Shown here: positions 27,101-37,384 of the stretch, piece after piece | Position numbering within the stretch: the stretch's first letter is position 1 | Layout: each line of letters begins with the position of its first letter | Origin: Zhengitettix transpicula | Taxonomy: Eukaryota; Arthropoda; Insecta; Orthoptera; Tetrigidae | Direction of reading: 5' to 3' | Assembly: GCA_037074705.1 (NCBI GenBank) | Contig: CM073590.1 | Span: forward strand, 45,048,395-45,112,394 | Length of the DNA stretch: 64,000 nt | The notes under the pieces: generated by a model | The model's input: the letters and a program-made list of their open reading frames with translations, nothing else | Database searches by the model: none | Told to the model about the DNA's origin: nothing | Translations under genes and position numbers: made by a program

Positions 27101-30100
27101 CATTACAAAGACGTCAACCCAAATGAAATTGACAAATATATTAAGCATTGCGTTATAGATACATCCGTCACCAATGAGTTAGCAATCGCTAGCTTCAAAT
27201 CCAGATGGCATTTGTTTAACCGATATACATCACCCCTCGAAATGAAATATTAATGGCTCTCAATATAGTGTTGAAATCTACACTTTTCTCTTTTAATCAT
27301 TCCCACTTTTATTCCAATGGGCAGTCCACTGTCTCCTCTGTTCGCTTTAATTGTCATTAGGCATTTAGAGAAATCTTGAAGTTCAACAACTTTGCTATTA
27401 TAGGTATATTGATGACATATTTTTGCATTATTCAATCCTCGAAAATAAACCATATCATTGATGTCTTTAATAAATACAATTCAGAACTATTGGTTACACA
27501 TGAATTGCCTAACGATAATTCTCTTAATTTTCTCCATTACACTTAATAATTCTGTTTTATCTTACAACTGGTATAGGAAACACACTTTTTCAATGATAGT
27601 CCCTAATTATTTTTCTTATCATTCCATCAATCAAAAATAGGTTATGGTGTGCAATTTATAAGATAGAGCCATTCTTCTGTTGCAACCATCTTTTCACTCC
27701 CTTAATTTAGTATCTGTAGTAGGTATCTTTGTCACTAATGGCTAGCCCAAGGATTTCAACATTTTATTCCAAAATAACTCCTAAACCGAAACACAACCCT
27801 AAGTTTTTTAATTTTATTAATTTTTTCACAATAGTTTCAGGAGATAAATCCAACATTTCACTATCTTTACTTACAAAGACCCTATAAATTCTCAGGACAA
27901 CAATAATATAGAATATAAAATTTCTTGCGATGATTTCCCTGCTGTTTATATAGGACAACCAAAAAAAACTCTGAACACAAGCTTAAAAAAAGCTCATTGT
28001 GAACTATAATCTATCATATCACAAAACAATCGGTTATAAACAAACATTGTACTTTGAACAACATTCGATTATGACAATACTAAGATTGTAGATAACGATT
28101 GTACCACAACAGATAAATTTCTGAAATCATTCATAATAAATTATTAACGTCCAAAGTTGTACAAGATAACTCAGCAGTATCTATGACGCATTACTTTCTG
28201 CTTAATATCTTTGTCAGTTTTATTTGGGTTTAAGACCTTTGTACATTTTAGTTCACCTAATGAGGTACGCCAAACGTGTGTATTATTTTTCAATGTAATA
28301 ATGTAACTTTTATATCCTATATTGTCAGTAAGTGGCCATTATTTTAACTTAAATATTGTAAACATGAAAATTATAGCAGATTATTTTGTTACTTTAAACT
28401 AATTTCTTCAATTGTTCTTGGCCAAATATTCATATGAGTAGGTTTGTTATATTATTGTAAATACTTTTCTCACAACATTTTAAATGTACACGTTTGAATT
28501 ACTTTTGCAAACAAGATAAAGGTTAATGTCTATTCATTTATTCTATTAAAATCATAGTTCCAAAGCGTACTAAGAACATTTGCGTTTTAATGAACAGCCA
28601 TAAAAGTGAAAGACATTCACTTCGGAGAACAGTTTCAAATGAATATAGTGTTAGTAAACTTTACAGCAGCAGTACAATTTTAAAAGTGAGATGTTTTCAC
28701 AAAAAATTACTCTTTGGCTCGACAGCCCATGATGGGCCTTGGCCTACCGAGACGGCTGCCAGACTGTCATCTTACATGACACATTCTGGATTTAGGAGTG
28801 ACACCTGGTCAGAGTGTCGATTCTCCCACAGCCTTAGCCCCAGTTTTCGTGAGAAGGACGACCACAAACACCCATGCCCATGCAGGAACCTCTGCGATGC
28901 GATGACGCTGGCCACTACACCACGGCACGCCGGCACAAATCAGACCTACCCACCAAAAATTTGGTATATATGGATTCATCGGCTTTACAGTGTAATATTG
29001 ACTACTAATAATAAATACCAGTTAAAACTAACAAAATATTTCGATTACCAACATCGACATGTCTGTTGGACATGGTCTTCCAATATTCTCTTTCACGATT
29101 TCGTACGCACTTTTTCTACACAGGTTCGTTCCAAATATTCATTAAAGATGAACAATGACTCCACAACCAACCAGAAGAAAAACAAATACAAAATCATTAA
29201 AATAAGTTTTGTAATTTTCACTTCGTCAGTTTACGATACTTCATAAGATTTATCATAATGTAACTCTGAAGAATTGAGTTTCTTTAAATAGTATTTTCTA
29301 TTTACATTTCATTATATGTTTTCCCTTCTTCTTCTTCCATGGCGCTACAGTCCGTAGTGAACCTTGGTCTTTCCAACGAGCTTCTTCTATCCTTCACGGT
29401 CATATGCTGTCCTCTTCCAATTTCTACATCGTTGTCTATTCATCCGTCCGGCTTCAACTCTTTGGATTTTCGTAACTTTGGTTTTTTTACGGGAGGAGGG
29501 TGTTAACCTCAAGCCCAACCCCCAACCTGGAGGGCCGGGGTAACCCATTTAGTCTGGGTCATCACCTTTGACCTGTCCAGCAAGGGAGGTCCTACCAGTA
29601 GCTACGCTACCGCTGGCATAGCTCTCAGGATCACTTGACCACTCAAGCCCCACCACCACTTCAAGGTTATTGGTGGAGATATGTTTTCCCTGGTCAATGC
29701 AAAAATTTCGATTACATTTCTAATACTTTAAAACTATCATTCACATTACCGCTCTGAATTGTTTGCAGACTATGAGCATTTGGCACGGGCGGACTGGTTC
29801 ATAATTAAATAAAAGATATTGCCCTTCAAATAATTGTAAAATATTATATTAATCATACACGAAAACAGAAATACGAACGAAATAACAAAATATGTATTTG
29901 ATACCGGTGTGATGCCACGTAGCGCGAAGACTGGAATTTTGGAGTGAGTTTGGTTCATTAGTCAGAACGGCACAAACATCGTAATATGTATAATGTGAAT
30001 CGGCACCAGATGAGAAAAAAAAGTATTGAATGATTCGCAACACTAATTCTCAGTTCAAAGTGTACTGTGGTTGAAGATGAATAGGATGCAAGCTTCTCAG

Positions 30101-33100
30101 ATTGAGTCGACTCCAGAATATGTGCACGACATAAGGGTTAAATCAGTGTTTCCCAACATTTTTTTTACAATTCCCCACCTAAGTCTTTCAAATGCTCCTC
30201 TGTGTATCATATACATATATTTATATATAATCGAAAATTGAATTTTTCCATAAAGAAGACTAATTACAACTTGTGTAATACGGTTCTTCAATAATACTAA
30301 TTCTCTACGTAAACAAAGTAGTTATTTATATTAATCTAAGATTTTTAACTTTTAAAGGGCGGCAAAATTTCAGAATTTCTGTAAATTTTGGAACTTTTTG
30401 GTCTCCGTCCTTGGTTGCTGAAACCCACGCTAAGCCACTAAGTAAACAATACCCTCCAAGTAAATTGTAATTTACATTACTGCAAGTTTTCAAGTGTTGC
30501 TCTATAGAAGGTACAAAACTTACATAATTCTTATTTCAATTTTTTTTTATTGGGTGGTTTAGAGTCGCGTCAACAAAATTGTTCTTGGCGATTGTACATG
30601 ATTAAATTAAAACATATATTTCAACATTTTCAGTATCTTAGAATACATAGTTAAGAACTGTGGTGGGTTATACTTCTTTAGCGACTCTTGTGACTGCGAT
30701 GAATTCGAGCAGTGAGTGAATTGCTGCGGATGTTGTGCAAAATTCTCTTCTGGTGTGGGTTGCGCGAAATTTTTTTATTGACCTGTCGTACAGAGTGCAT
30801 TGAAAAAGTAGATGTTTTATAGTTATTGCAGACCTACAAACCGTACATACAGGCTGAGGTAAAGCATAAAACTGAAAATTATGGCTTAATTTGGTGTCCA
30901 AGGTGCGATTTTTTATTTTTGGTGTAGACAGGCTATGTATAGGGTAATCCACATAGTGGCAACTCCCCTCTTATAGCATAGGAAAGGGATTTGAAAGGGG
31001 GGATGCGGAAGGGTGGAGGAAGGTAGCCAAGAGTTAACTAGGGCCCCCGGGCTATACTCGGCATTCGCCTAAAAGTAATGCTGGACAAACCCTATAAATA
31101 CCTGCATCAAGTCGGTCCGGCATTTGGTACTTGTCCCACGCCCTTCCGATGGCGGGAGAGGGGTTTGCTGTGGGGTCGCACCTTACCGCTCGCCATGCCT
31201 TGGCAAGTTTAGGAGGTAGCTGGCCGACTATTCCAATAGGAATAGCGGACAACTCTTACCGTATGCCCAAGGTCTGCGACCCCAGAAACATACACCTCTC
31301 AAAACAGACCGAGGTGCGAATTCTTGATACTATTATTTGTTGTCTTCTTGTGATGTTTCGGGGGAGAGATAAGTCGTAGTAGCACTCCATCTCACTGAAG
31401 AATATCCCTTCCAGTTTGGTTGGTAGACAATTTTTTTCAAAGAAGCCAGAGAGGGTTGCGCAGGCATCCTTTTTTGTACATACAGGAGTAGTCGAGATGT
31501 TTCGTTGTTGCTCCCTTTACCATCTGGTCAGCCTCCATTGTTCATGGTATACCTGCGTGTGTGGGAATCCACGCTATCTTCATTATGGTAAAAAGGACTG
31601 TTGACGTAGACATAGACGTTGATGAGTAGAAGAAACCAAAAACAGTCTCCAAGTTTATAACTTTATTAAATAAATAGTAGGAAGCTTTCAACTCTTTGTT
31701 ATAATCATCCTGAATGAAAAATAAAAACGTTACCACTTATATAAAAACATCAAGTTACGAATACTTTGCAACACCTTCAGCATAACATAACTTCTTGTCT
31801 TATAATTAAAATCACATTAACTTTAAAAAACATTAGTACCTATGAGTACTTAGTCACTACTATAAAACTATGTTGTTTATTCAACAAGGTCTGTGTTAAA
31901 GCAGCGCCATTATGTGGTTCAGTGTGTAGCATTGCAATCGAAAATCGATACCATAGTAACGAAAATATAGTATCGATTTATCATATTGTTATTAATTATT
32001 TAACTATACATATATAAGATTATACATGCATGTAAACATATACACCTCAACAAAGATGCCTAAAATAAATTAAAAACTGGTTACCATGAGTAGGGCAAAG
32101 GTTTCAGCAGTGATTATAAATGCCTCCTTGTCTATTGATGTGGATCTGGAGGTATTTGCAGTGACAAAAGCGCAGCCTACTCCTTCCTTTGACCTGGACG
32201 CGTCAGTGTCAGAGTATAATTATGTTCCTTCTGGAGTGCAGTAAATCCTTCCTCCCCTTGTTGGTTGTTTTTAGGTTTCGTGGCATTTTTTAGTCTGTTG
32301 GGATGCAATGAAGTTTCCATGGAGGGACCATGAGGGAGAAGTTGTGGTCTACGCGAGGCACATAGACTCTGTCGAAAAAAGCAAGGCATTTAGTGCCGAT
32401 ATTTCAAATTGAGATACTAACAATTCTTCCTTTTGTACAAGTTAAATTCTAAATTAGCTGTTTTTTTAATTGCCCCCCTGAACAATCAAATTGCCCTCAT
32501 GGGACGTGGGCCCCACGTTGGGAAACGCCGGGTTTGAGCATAATTTTTGCTAGTGTCATCAAAAATTATATTAATTAAATTTTCTTGTCATAGAGGAAGC
32601 AAAGACACATAGAACGATCAAAGAAATTACTCTAATTTCAATCTACAGGTTGTAAAATTCTATTTAATTTTTCAGAATTGTAACTGTCATATAATAAAAT
32701 CCGTTTTAATATGTATAAACATAATGTAGATTTGCGTAGAACGTAGAAAGCCGATTATCATTTAGGTTACCCTGGGGAGAATTTGGAATATAAAATCAAT
32801 TTTCAAACAAGTTATGCAATAAATTCGTCAAGTTAACTCATATAACCATTCTAGTTCCATCACTGGATAATATAGTACAGTTAATATACAAATGTATTAT
32901 TAATCCATATGGACATACAATTATGGGGATGCTCAAGCCCTCTAATCAAAAAATTATTCAAAGAATCCAATCTAAAATACTACGCTCCAACACTAACGCT
33001 TCACCGTGCATAATGATCTCAACATACCACTCATTACCGAGGAAAAATGAAGAGACTCTCAGAACTCGACTCCGAACGACACGATGATGAACACTGTACC

Positions 33101-36100
33101 AGAAATAACTAATCCTCCAGTGATAGAAAGAAGACTCGGACGAATGTGGCCAACGGATCTGATGCACAACACGATCTAAATTAACTAAACCACACAATAC
33201 TAGGGAATGATCAATGTACGATTACCCACCTCATGCTATAATCTTGTATACAATTCACTTATTACAATGAAACTGTTGTAGACTGCAAATTAGTAGACAA
33301 ATTACAAAAAGCTTGATTTAGTCAAGCAAGAAATTTATGAAGAAACAATATAAATAATTATGTATTGTAGAACACAATTGTTTAAGGTTCTTTTTTTACT
33401 AATTTTCCAATTCATATAAAAAGTATTATGACAAAGAATTTTTTTTAATTTACATAAATATATAATATTAATATGCTTTGAAGTTTAAAGTGTTGTTATT
33501 TTTTACAGTATCTGTTGTACCCTTGGAGTTACGATTATGTTCTTCCCGACAACTGGCAAGACCTAGTAAGTTATTTCAATATTATACTAACAGTTTTTGG
33601 ATAGCAAATTTCCGAGGCTATTTTTTGGAATTGGTGTAGAATCAGAAATCGGCAATATTTGATGTTTTCGTTACAGGATGCCTTGGCTCGTAGTATTAAC
33701 AATGCCATTACCAGAGCAGGAGGCGAATACTACGAATATGGAAATTCCGTCGATCTCCTAGGTAAGTTAGAGTTATGTCCAAAATTTAATACAAAAACAT
33801 AGAAATTTCTATTAAATTAACTCTGTGCTATCGGATTGTTGCGAATTCTGTGGTGGCATAGGCAAAACGAAAACGATTTGTTTGCTGCAAATTTTGAGGA
33901 ACTAAGGTGGTGGGAATTGTATTGAGGTTTGTATTAGGATGTTCTGAAAATAAACTGAGTTTTGGTTTAGTTTATTGATGAATAAAAACAACTCTAACTT
34001 TAGATATTACAAAATAATTTTGGTTGCCTGAAAGTAAAAATGAATCAACTTCATGCGGCAGAAAGTATGAGAACGGAGAATATTCATAACAACTATACTG
34101 TAGGTTACGAGATTTGTCTCATGTTCAAGACTAATAATTTTGTATATAATTAATAAACTGTTAATACAGTCTTTCAAGAAACACTAAACAATCTGGAAAT
34201 CGACTAGTAAACAAGACGATACAAGCAAATAAATGTACTTAGGAATTACGAATAACATAGTGTTTCTACCGTCAAAAATGATATGGAAAAAATAATTCAC
34301 AAATACTTAAAGTTCTGCTCTCTTGTTTAGGATGTCGTTGGCATTCCAAATCGCTATCCTTATGTCTTCTTGGTCCATTAGTTTCTTTTGTGAGTTGCTC
34401 CTGTCATCTTTGTTTCAATTCTATCTAGTCTTTCTCCAAGTTGTTTTAGAATTGTCAACATTTGTTGCATGTCTTCGTTTGGAAGAGATGGAGTCTTAGT
34501 TTGCGGTTTGTTGCCTTCTCTGACAGTATCTTTCTGCCACCTTTTTAGAAGTAAAAATTTTTTCTGTGGTTTGTCTCTTCTAGGTTTGCTGCTCTCTTAT
34601 TTTTTGTAGTTGTTTTGCTACAAAGCATTCTCTATAATTAGCAGGATGCGCTTCCATGCAGTTTGAGCACTCAGCTGGAGTTTCTCTCAGTTTAGTGCAT
34701 GATGCAGTGCGATGATTTCCTGCACATTGAGGGCGTCTGTAGAATCTTTGGGTATATCCTACCTTTGGCATTTTTTGCATTGTGATATCATTTTGTTGGC
34801 TTTCCCTGGTTCCACCTTAATTTTCATTTTAGCTAAGCATTGTAGTTCATATACTTTTTTGAGGTCTTCTGTGTTTTCAAATGCTGTTATGAACATAGGT
34901 AGGTTAATGTATTCAGGGTTTTGATTTAATTTCTGAGTTTGTTTCTATTTTAATGATTTTTGCCTTAATTCTTCACCCATTTCACCTATGTCACAGGATG
35001 AATGTAGATTTTAATTATAATTCTGATTGGCCTATTCTGTTTATTTTCGTAAGAGTGCTATTCTCGGTTATGTTCTTGCATTGTCTTGGTTATTCATCAA
35101 TGTATCTTTAAGTTGATTTTGTCCAGTTTTTGCTTGATTTTATTATAACCGTTAGCATTGTTTATGATGACTTTAGCGTCATTAGTATTCATTTTAATTT
35201 GATTTATCTCGAACTGCACGGGCGATGCTACAGTTTTACGCTTCTTATTCTTTGGTAGTTACCATGCAGTTTCTCTGTTAACCAGCTCTTCTTCTTCATC
35301 AGAATTTTCAGGAGTAAATTTCTTTTGCAGCAGACTTGCAAGCTCTTTCTAATCGTGTCGACTACGTTCAAAGCGTGTGTTAGGTGCTTTTGCAGTCCCT
35401 TTATTTTTTGGCATGTTTCCAACTCACCTTCGTACTCCATAATCCTGCAGCACGTTGCTTACATTCAGATGTCCCGTTAGAGGGTGGTCGCAGCGTAGCA
35501 GGTAGGCGGTTGTTACCGGCGATGTTGTGGTGAAGTCACTCATGAGACAAAGCACTGGATGAAAGAACACAGTCACACGAAGGGTCTTATAGATATTAAG
35601 GCAGAGTATTCCTCACGAGGGCACAACTATTCCTAGGATATTCAACGATAACAATTCGATGGAGCGGAGAATTCGTCCGAACGCTACGAAGGTTCAGTCA
35701 AGACTAAATAAATTATGAAGTAAATTATAGAAAATATCCATAATCAATTCTGTTTATATATTCTGCGTTTAATTTCCTTTTAATAAACATCAGAACACGC
35801 AAAAATTATTTGAAGAATTGAATGGATGTGATCTTCTGATCCACAATTGATTTGAAGTTAAGTAGAAAATAAAAGTGATGGTGCTTGAAGATAAATTATT
35901 TAATTCACAACGTTGCATTTTCTCTTATTCATTCATGTCTTTTGTCGGATATATTGCTCGTACATTACAATATGCGTGTTAATTATTAGAGCAATGATTA
36001 TCATTAAATAAAGTTGAATAAAAATAATATAATTACATTAAATATAATTTGTCCACAACTCATTGATAAGAATCAGAAAGTCACAAAGAAATTGTGAAAA

Positions 36101-36929
36101 CGAGCAGTCATAATTTCATAGTAATCTACTGTTGTATTAAATAAATTAGAACTACAATTTTTTATTTTGCGTCCTGTTTTGAAGTCAAAAAGTAATTTTT
36201 GACATTTTAGAGACACTATTTTATTTAGAGGATAACAACGTTTCGATACTCGATCTATCTTATTTAGGATTGTCTTGCCACGACCACGTTTGTGTTTTAA
36301 TTGAATGTGCCTCGAAGTCTTTTCAAAATTTAATGAACTTATTAAATATGTTATTTGTTTAATATGTTAGAGTAATTTGGAAGAAAACCTGAAGAAGATA
36401 CGAAAATGTTTCGAAACGTAGTAAGTCTCCAAATAAAATAGTGTCTGTAAAGGGTAAAAAATTGCTTTATTAAATTATAATTACACAGAATTATCATGAA
36501 ATTTAATTTCACATTATAAAAGCAATATTTTTAAATTATTATAATTAATATATATATTATATTTGAAATATATAGGGCGTTTAGGTTTTTTAAAAGCTAT
36601 TTTGAAATGCATAAAACTCGCAAATCGCATATCTTCGTTAGTTCTTGACTGAACTTGGTTCCACATATTGCTCTCAGTTCGTTCAGCGCTGATAACTTCA
36701 AGGGAGTGGACATTTGTGAACGCATGTTTGCATGTTTCCAGGAGCCACTGCTGGCAGCAGCGATGACTGGAACATGAGTGCTGGAGTTCCTATGGCCTAC
36801 ACCGTGGAGTTGCCTGGAGGAGGCTCATACGGCTTCGACATGCCTGCCTCAGGAATCCAGTCCACTGTGGAAGCCATGTTCGCGGGCATCAGGGTTTGCG
36901 GGCTATACGTTACCAGTAACAAGAAATGA
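12088..36929 (+). CDS. Secreted zinc carboxypeptidase (M14 A/B family), complete gene, 9 exons
   Basis: Metallocarboxypeptidase zymogen that would cleave C-terminal residues from peptides outside the cell, probably in digestion. The nine exons join in frame to 419 codons plus TGA, the usual length for the family. Residues 1-19 form a signal peptide (hydrophobic [15 protein letters not shown]). Residues about 20-111 are the activation propeptide, ending in HVKR (KR at 110-111), a likely processing site. The catalytic domain keeps zinc ligands His181 and Glu184 (GGIHAREW) and His306 (LHSY), Arg183, the NRN box (253-255), the Cys247/Cys270 pair and the general base Glu380 (YTVEL). Counting back from Trp367 without gaps, the bovine Tyr248 position is Gly358 and the specificity position 255 is Asp365, as in B-type enzymes. 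All introns are GT-AG. Introns 1 (7.2 kb) and 6 (6.6 kb) are full of repeats. Confidence 0.93.
12669..12971. mobile_element. Foldback/MITE-like inverted repeat in intron 1
   Basis: Arms at about 12669-12790 and 12861-12971 are inverted copies (for example 'ggtcataatcatctgtaaat' and its complement near 12890-12910). The outer parts align with small gaps. Non-coding. Confidence 0.65.
12972..13909. other. Intron 1, nothing recognised
   Basis: AT-rich intron sequence between the foldback element and retroposon copy B. No feature seen. Confidence 0.45.
13910..14356 (+). mobile_element. Retroposon family S, copy B
   Basis: Begins at 'ttttgaactaaggttccc', so lacks the 5' hairpin, and runs to 'cctcatgtagcctgttgccc' with an A-rich tail (14343-14356). 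5'-truncated copy in the sense orientation of the host gene. Confidence 0.8.
14495..14864 (-). mobile_element. Retroposon family S, copy C
   Basis: Minus orientation. Its A-tail appears as the T-rich run 14495-14512. It is 5'-truncated at 14864, right where copy D was inserted beside it. Confidence 0.8.
14865..15316 (-). mobile_element. Retroposon family S, copy D with 10-bp target duplication
   Basis: Copy D occupies 14875-15306 in minus orientation, with its tail as a T-run at 14877-14898. The direct repeat GTGTTCCCAA flanks it at 14865-14874 and 15307-15316, a clear target-site duplication. The pattern (poly-A tail, variable 5' truncation, 10-bp duplication) shows that a LINE machinery copied it. 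Confidence 0.85.
15317..17190. other. Intron 1, nothing recognised
   Basis: About 1.9 kb of AT-rich sequence. I see no coding similarity, tandem array or inverted repeat. Confidence 0.45.
17192..17661 (+). mobile_element. Retroposon family S, copy E
   Basis: Starts inside the 5' region at 'ttgggggctacctggggatg', continues through 'tttttgaactaaggttccca' and ends 'gtagctgttgccctaaaaaaa'. The 3' end was later duplicated together with flanking DNA. Confidence 0.8.
17633..17870 (+). repeat. 120-bp tandem duplication spanning the retroposon 3' end
   Basis: Units 17633-17752 and 17753-17870 both begin 'accctcatgtagctgttgcc' and end 'ccaaaggtaatcaagaat', with only a few differences. The unit contains the last 29 bases of copy E plus unique flank, so duplication followed insertion. 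Confidence 0.9.
17990..19070 (+). mobile_element. Mariner-type DNA transposon relic
   Basis: Broken plus-strand transposase reading frames. The N-terminal helix-turn-helix part is at 18100-18270 ([20 protein letters not shown], then [17 protein letters not shown]). The catalytic part near 18455-18600 has the mariner patterns [16 protein letters not shown] and [18 protein letters not shown], followed by WW. The first Asp motif is followed by a stop (TGDEK*), and later frames are full of stops. Terminal inverted repeats could not be placed with confidence. Limits approximate. Confidence 0.8.
19377..19586 (+). CDS. Carboxypeptidase exon 2 (propeptide)
   Basis: Begins after TTTCAG and ends before GTAAGT. 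Encodes [10 protein letters not shown]... through VIIDNYG, matching the propeptide fold of M14A zymogens. Two bases of Pro95 end the exon. Confidence 0.93.
20488..20777. mobile_element. Palindromic PLE-tail element in intron 2
   Basis: Arms 20488-20625 and 20639-20777 are inverted copies around a 13-bp spacer. Each arm matches the 3' tail of the Penelope-like element at 47515-47600 ('cctttcatcaggtgctaaga' against 'cctttcgtcaggtgctaaga'). This looks like two PLE tails joined head to head with no coding part. Confidence 0.75.
20541..20569 (-). ncRNA. Hammerhead-ribozyme-like core
   Basis: On the minus strand: CTGATGA, then a short stem (GGGA...TCCC), then GAAAC. Both conserved hammerhead boxes are exact, but flanking A residues next to stem II and a poor stem I make activity uncertain. 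PLEs are known to carry such motifs. Confidence 0.45.
20778..21828. other. Intron 2, nothing recognised
   Basis: AT-rich intron sequence up to exon 3; no feature seen. Confidence 0.45.
21829..21928 (+). CDS. Carboxypeptidase exon 3 (propeptide/mature junction)
   Basis: After TTTCAG; ends before GTAATA. Encodes residues 96-128, including HPRHVKRSS (dibasic processing site) and FDQYYSYDE, where the mature domain starts. Confidence 0.93.
22570..22660 (-). mobile_element. PLE 3'-tail fragment
   Basis: Minus strand carries the tail seen at 58962-59050: 'cgaaacgtcgca', then 'gtttactcggttagaagccc'. A hammerhead-like segment lies at 22612-22643 (GAAAC box intact, CUGANGA box degenerate). No coding part is attached. 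Confidence 0.6.
22661..24830. other. Intron 3, nothing recognised
   Basis: About 2.2 kb of AT-rich sequence with only short chance reading frames. Confidence 0.4.
24831..25270. mobile_element. MITE-like element with about 70-bp terminal inverted repeats
   Basis: Left end (24831-24905) contains 'ttgtactggttcattcaaac'. The right end (25196-25270) contains its exact complement, followed on both sides by matching AT-rich sequence. The interior is about 290 bp, non-coding. Confidence 0.75.
25759..26067 (+). CDS. Carboxypeptidase exon 4 (zinc site part 1)
   Basis: After TTGCAG; ends before GTTAGT. Encodes residues 129-231 with the HxxE zinc motif (GGIHAREW, His181 and Glu184) and [11 protein letters not shown]. 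It is clearly more GC-rich than the surrounding introns. Confidence 0.96.
26422..26512 (+). CDS. Carboxypeptidase exon 5
   Basis: Acceptor AATAG, donor GTACGG. Encodes DRFWRKNR (equivalent of bovine Arg127 within it), Cys247 and DPNRNFD (substrate carboxylate-binding Asn/Arg). Confidence 0.94.
26808..26953 (+). CDS. Carboxypeptidase exon 6 (third zinc ligand)
   Basis: Acceptor TTAAAG, donor GTAAGT. Encodes residues 262-310, with Cys270 and the LALHSYGP motif supplying His306. The acceptor choice is fixed by frame: the two downstream AGs give stops or a shift. Confidence 0.93.
27285..28290 (+). mobile_element. Degenerate Penelope-like element in intron 6
   Basis: Plus-strand reading shows a PLE reverse transcriptase: [15 protein letters not shown] near 27310-27355, then after a frameshift [10 protein letters not shown] (27408-27440), then a FLHYTL...YRKHT stretch. 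Further on, near 27925-28005, comes a GIY-YIG endonuclease remnant ([12 protein letters not shown]). Stops and shifts are many, so it is old. Ends are not defined; a decayed tail motif may lie near 28255-28285. Confidence 0.75.
28700..28935 (+). repeat. Possible SINE-like repeat
   Basis: GC-richer island in an AT-rich intron, with 'gcccatgatgggccttggcc' and 'ctggtcagagtgtcgattct'. The style resembles dispersed insect SINEs or LINE tails, but there is only one copy here, so assignment is weak. Confidence 0.3.
29325..29690 (-). mobile_element. LINE fragments, including a 5'-end piece of the 37.4-kb LINE family
   Basis: Read on the minus strand, 29490-29660 ('gagctatgcc', 'gctactggtaggacctccct', 'ccaggttgggggttgggctt') matches the head of the LINE at 37425-37540. 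29325-29420 ('ttcttcttccatggcgctac') looks like a LINE 3' tail. This is a head fragment with no body. Confidence 0.5.
29691..30667. other. Intron 6, nothing recognised
   Basis: AT-rich sequence without a recognisable feature. Confidence 0.4.
30668..32215 (-). mobile_element. I/R1-like LINE ORF2 C-terminal fragment, interrupted
   Basis: On the minus strand, from right to left: an RNase H start ([16 protein letters not shown] near 32165-32210), then ITAETFAL, then at 31540-31600 the late RNase H motif [11 protein letters not shown]...EAD. After the nested retroposon copy F come 30668-30940 with a CCHC-like knuckle (C-TV-C...H-LLFQ-C). Several stops. An unassigned 440-bp stretch (31620-32060) separates two parts. 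Confidence 0.7.
30901..31319 (-). mobile_element. Retroposon family S, copy F, nested in the LINE
   Basis: Copy F (30909-31311) is minus-oriented and 5'-truncated. The direct repeat AGGTGCGA flanks it at 30901-30908 and 31312-31319, though part of the right copy also resembles element sequence. Its tail region is T-rich (30909-30920). Confidence 0.75.
32898..33260 (+). mobile_element. Jockey-like LINE C-terminal fragment
   Basis: In broken plus-strand frames: a 'YGDAQA' (WGC-type) start, then a [13 protein letters not shown] equivalent, [12 protein letters not shown] and [13 protein letters not shown], the typical end of a Jockey ORF2. It lies about 250 bp upstream of exon 7. Confidence 0.65.
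33509..33565 (+). CDS. Carboxypeptidase exon 7
   Basis: 57-bp microexon, in phase, after TTACAG and before GTAAGT. Encodes [19 protein letters not shown], the segment that follows the third zinc ligand in the family (bovine LLLYPYGY). Confidence 0.93.
33677..33761 (+). CDS. Carboxypeptidase exon 8
   Basis: After TTACAG; ends before GTAAGT. Encodes [11 protein letters not shown] through NSVDLL plus one base of Gly358. The splice junction with exon 9 falls exactly where the family usually has its mobile Tyr. Confidence 0.92.
34320..35690 (-). mobile_element. LINE 5' half: 5' UTR and ORF1 with zinc knuckles
   Basis: Minus-strand 34580-34780 encodes a Jockey/I-type ORF1 knuckle region ([20 protein letters not shown], then [15 protein letters not shown]). 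35228-35440 encodes the acidic, coiled-coil-like N-terminal part of ORF1 beginning [10 protein letters not shown]. Sequence up to about 35690 looks like its 5' UTR. Broken frames; the endonuclease and RT are absent. Confidence 0.6.
36193..36465. mobile_element. Palindromic element with outward hammerhead-like motifs in intron 8
   Basis: Arms 36193-36268 and 36388-36465 are imperfect inverted copies (both contain 'agacactattttattt'). The left arm read on minus has CCTAAATAAGATA...TATCGAAACG (36237-36268). The right arm on plus has CCTGAAGAAGATA...GTTTCGAAACG (36388-36420). Both follow the CUGANGA/stem/GAAAC layout of PLE tails. Confidence 0.65.
36742..36929 (+). CDS. Carboxypeptidase exon 9 (catalytic Glu, stop)
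   Basis: After TTCCAG. Encodes [13 protein letters not shown] (Asp365 at specificity position 255), [11 protein letters not shown] (general base Glu380) and the C-terminal helix, ending VTSNKK and TGA at 36927-36929. An ATTAAA hexamer lies about 35 bases downstream. Confidence 0.95.
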
Positions 36930-37384
36930 GTTACACTCTGTAAATCTAAAAACAAGTAAATTTTATTAAACAGCATATGATTATCTTTTTTACTTCAGTA
37001 TGGTTGGAAATAGAATAGTAATAAATAACTACGTTGGTCTTAAGTCCATCGTAGTATTTTATTACTATTCTAAACGACAATTTGTTTTCTCACTAACTTA
37101 TCTGAGCTGTCAGTCTCACTGTCACCGTTTCAGAATACTCTTAATTTTTTTCTGAGTCTGATAATTGTCCACTAAACAGTATTGTATATGAATTCAAATC
37201 CACCAGTCTCAACAACAATGAGAGCGGTGTGTCATTTTATAACTGAAAATGGATGCCTCACGATGCAGAAAAGTGAAAAAAGAATAAATATTATATAAAC
37301 GTTTATAGTTAGCACCCGAGGATTAGTAAACATGACGATAAAAGATTCAGTAATAGTATACGTATACCAATGGTAACTCTGCCA
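36930..37384. other. 3' flank of the carboxypeptidase
   Basis: Contains a possible polyadenylation hexamer ATTAAA near 36964 and otherwise nothing I recognise. Confidence 0.4.

Noticed and set aside
28590..29246. 218-codon frame on plus in intron 6
   Set aside because: No recognisable domain, covers a SINE-like island and AT-rich intron; likely chance.
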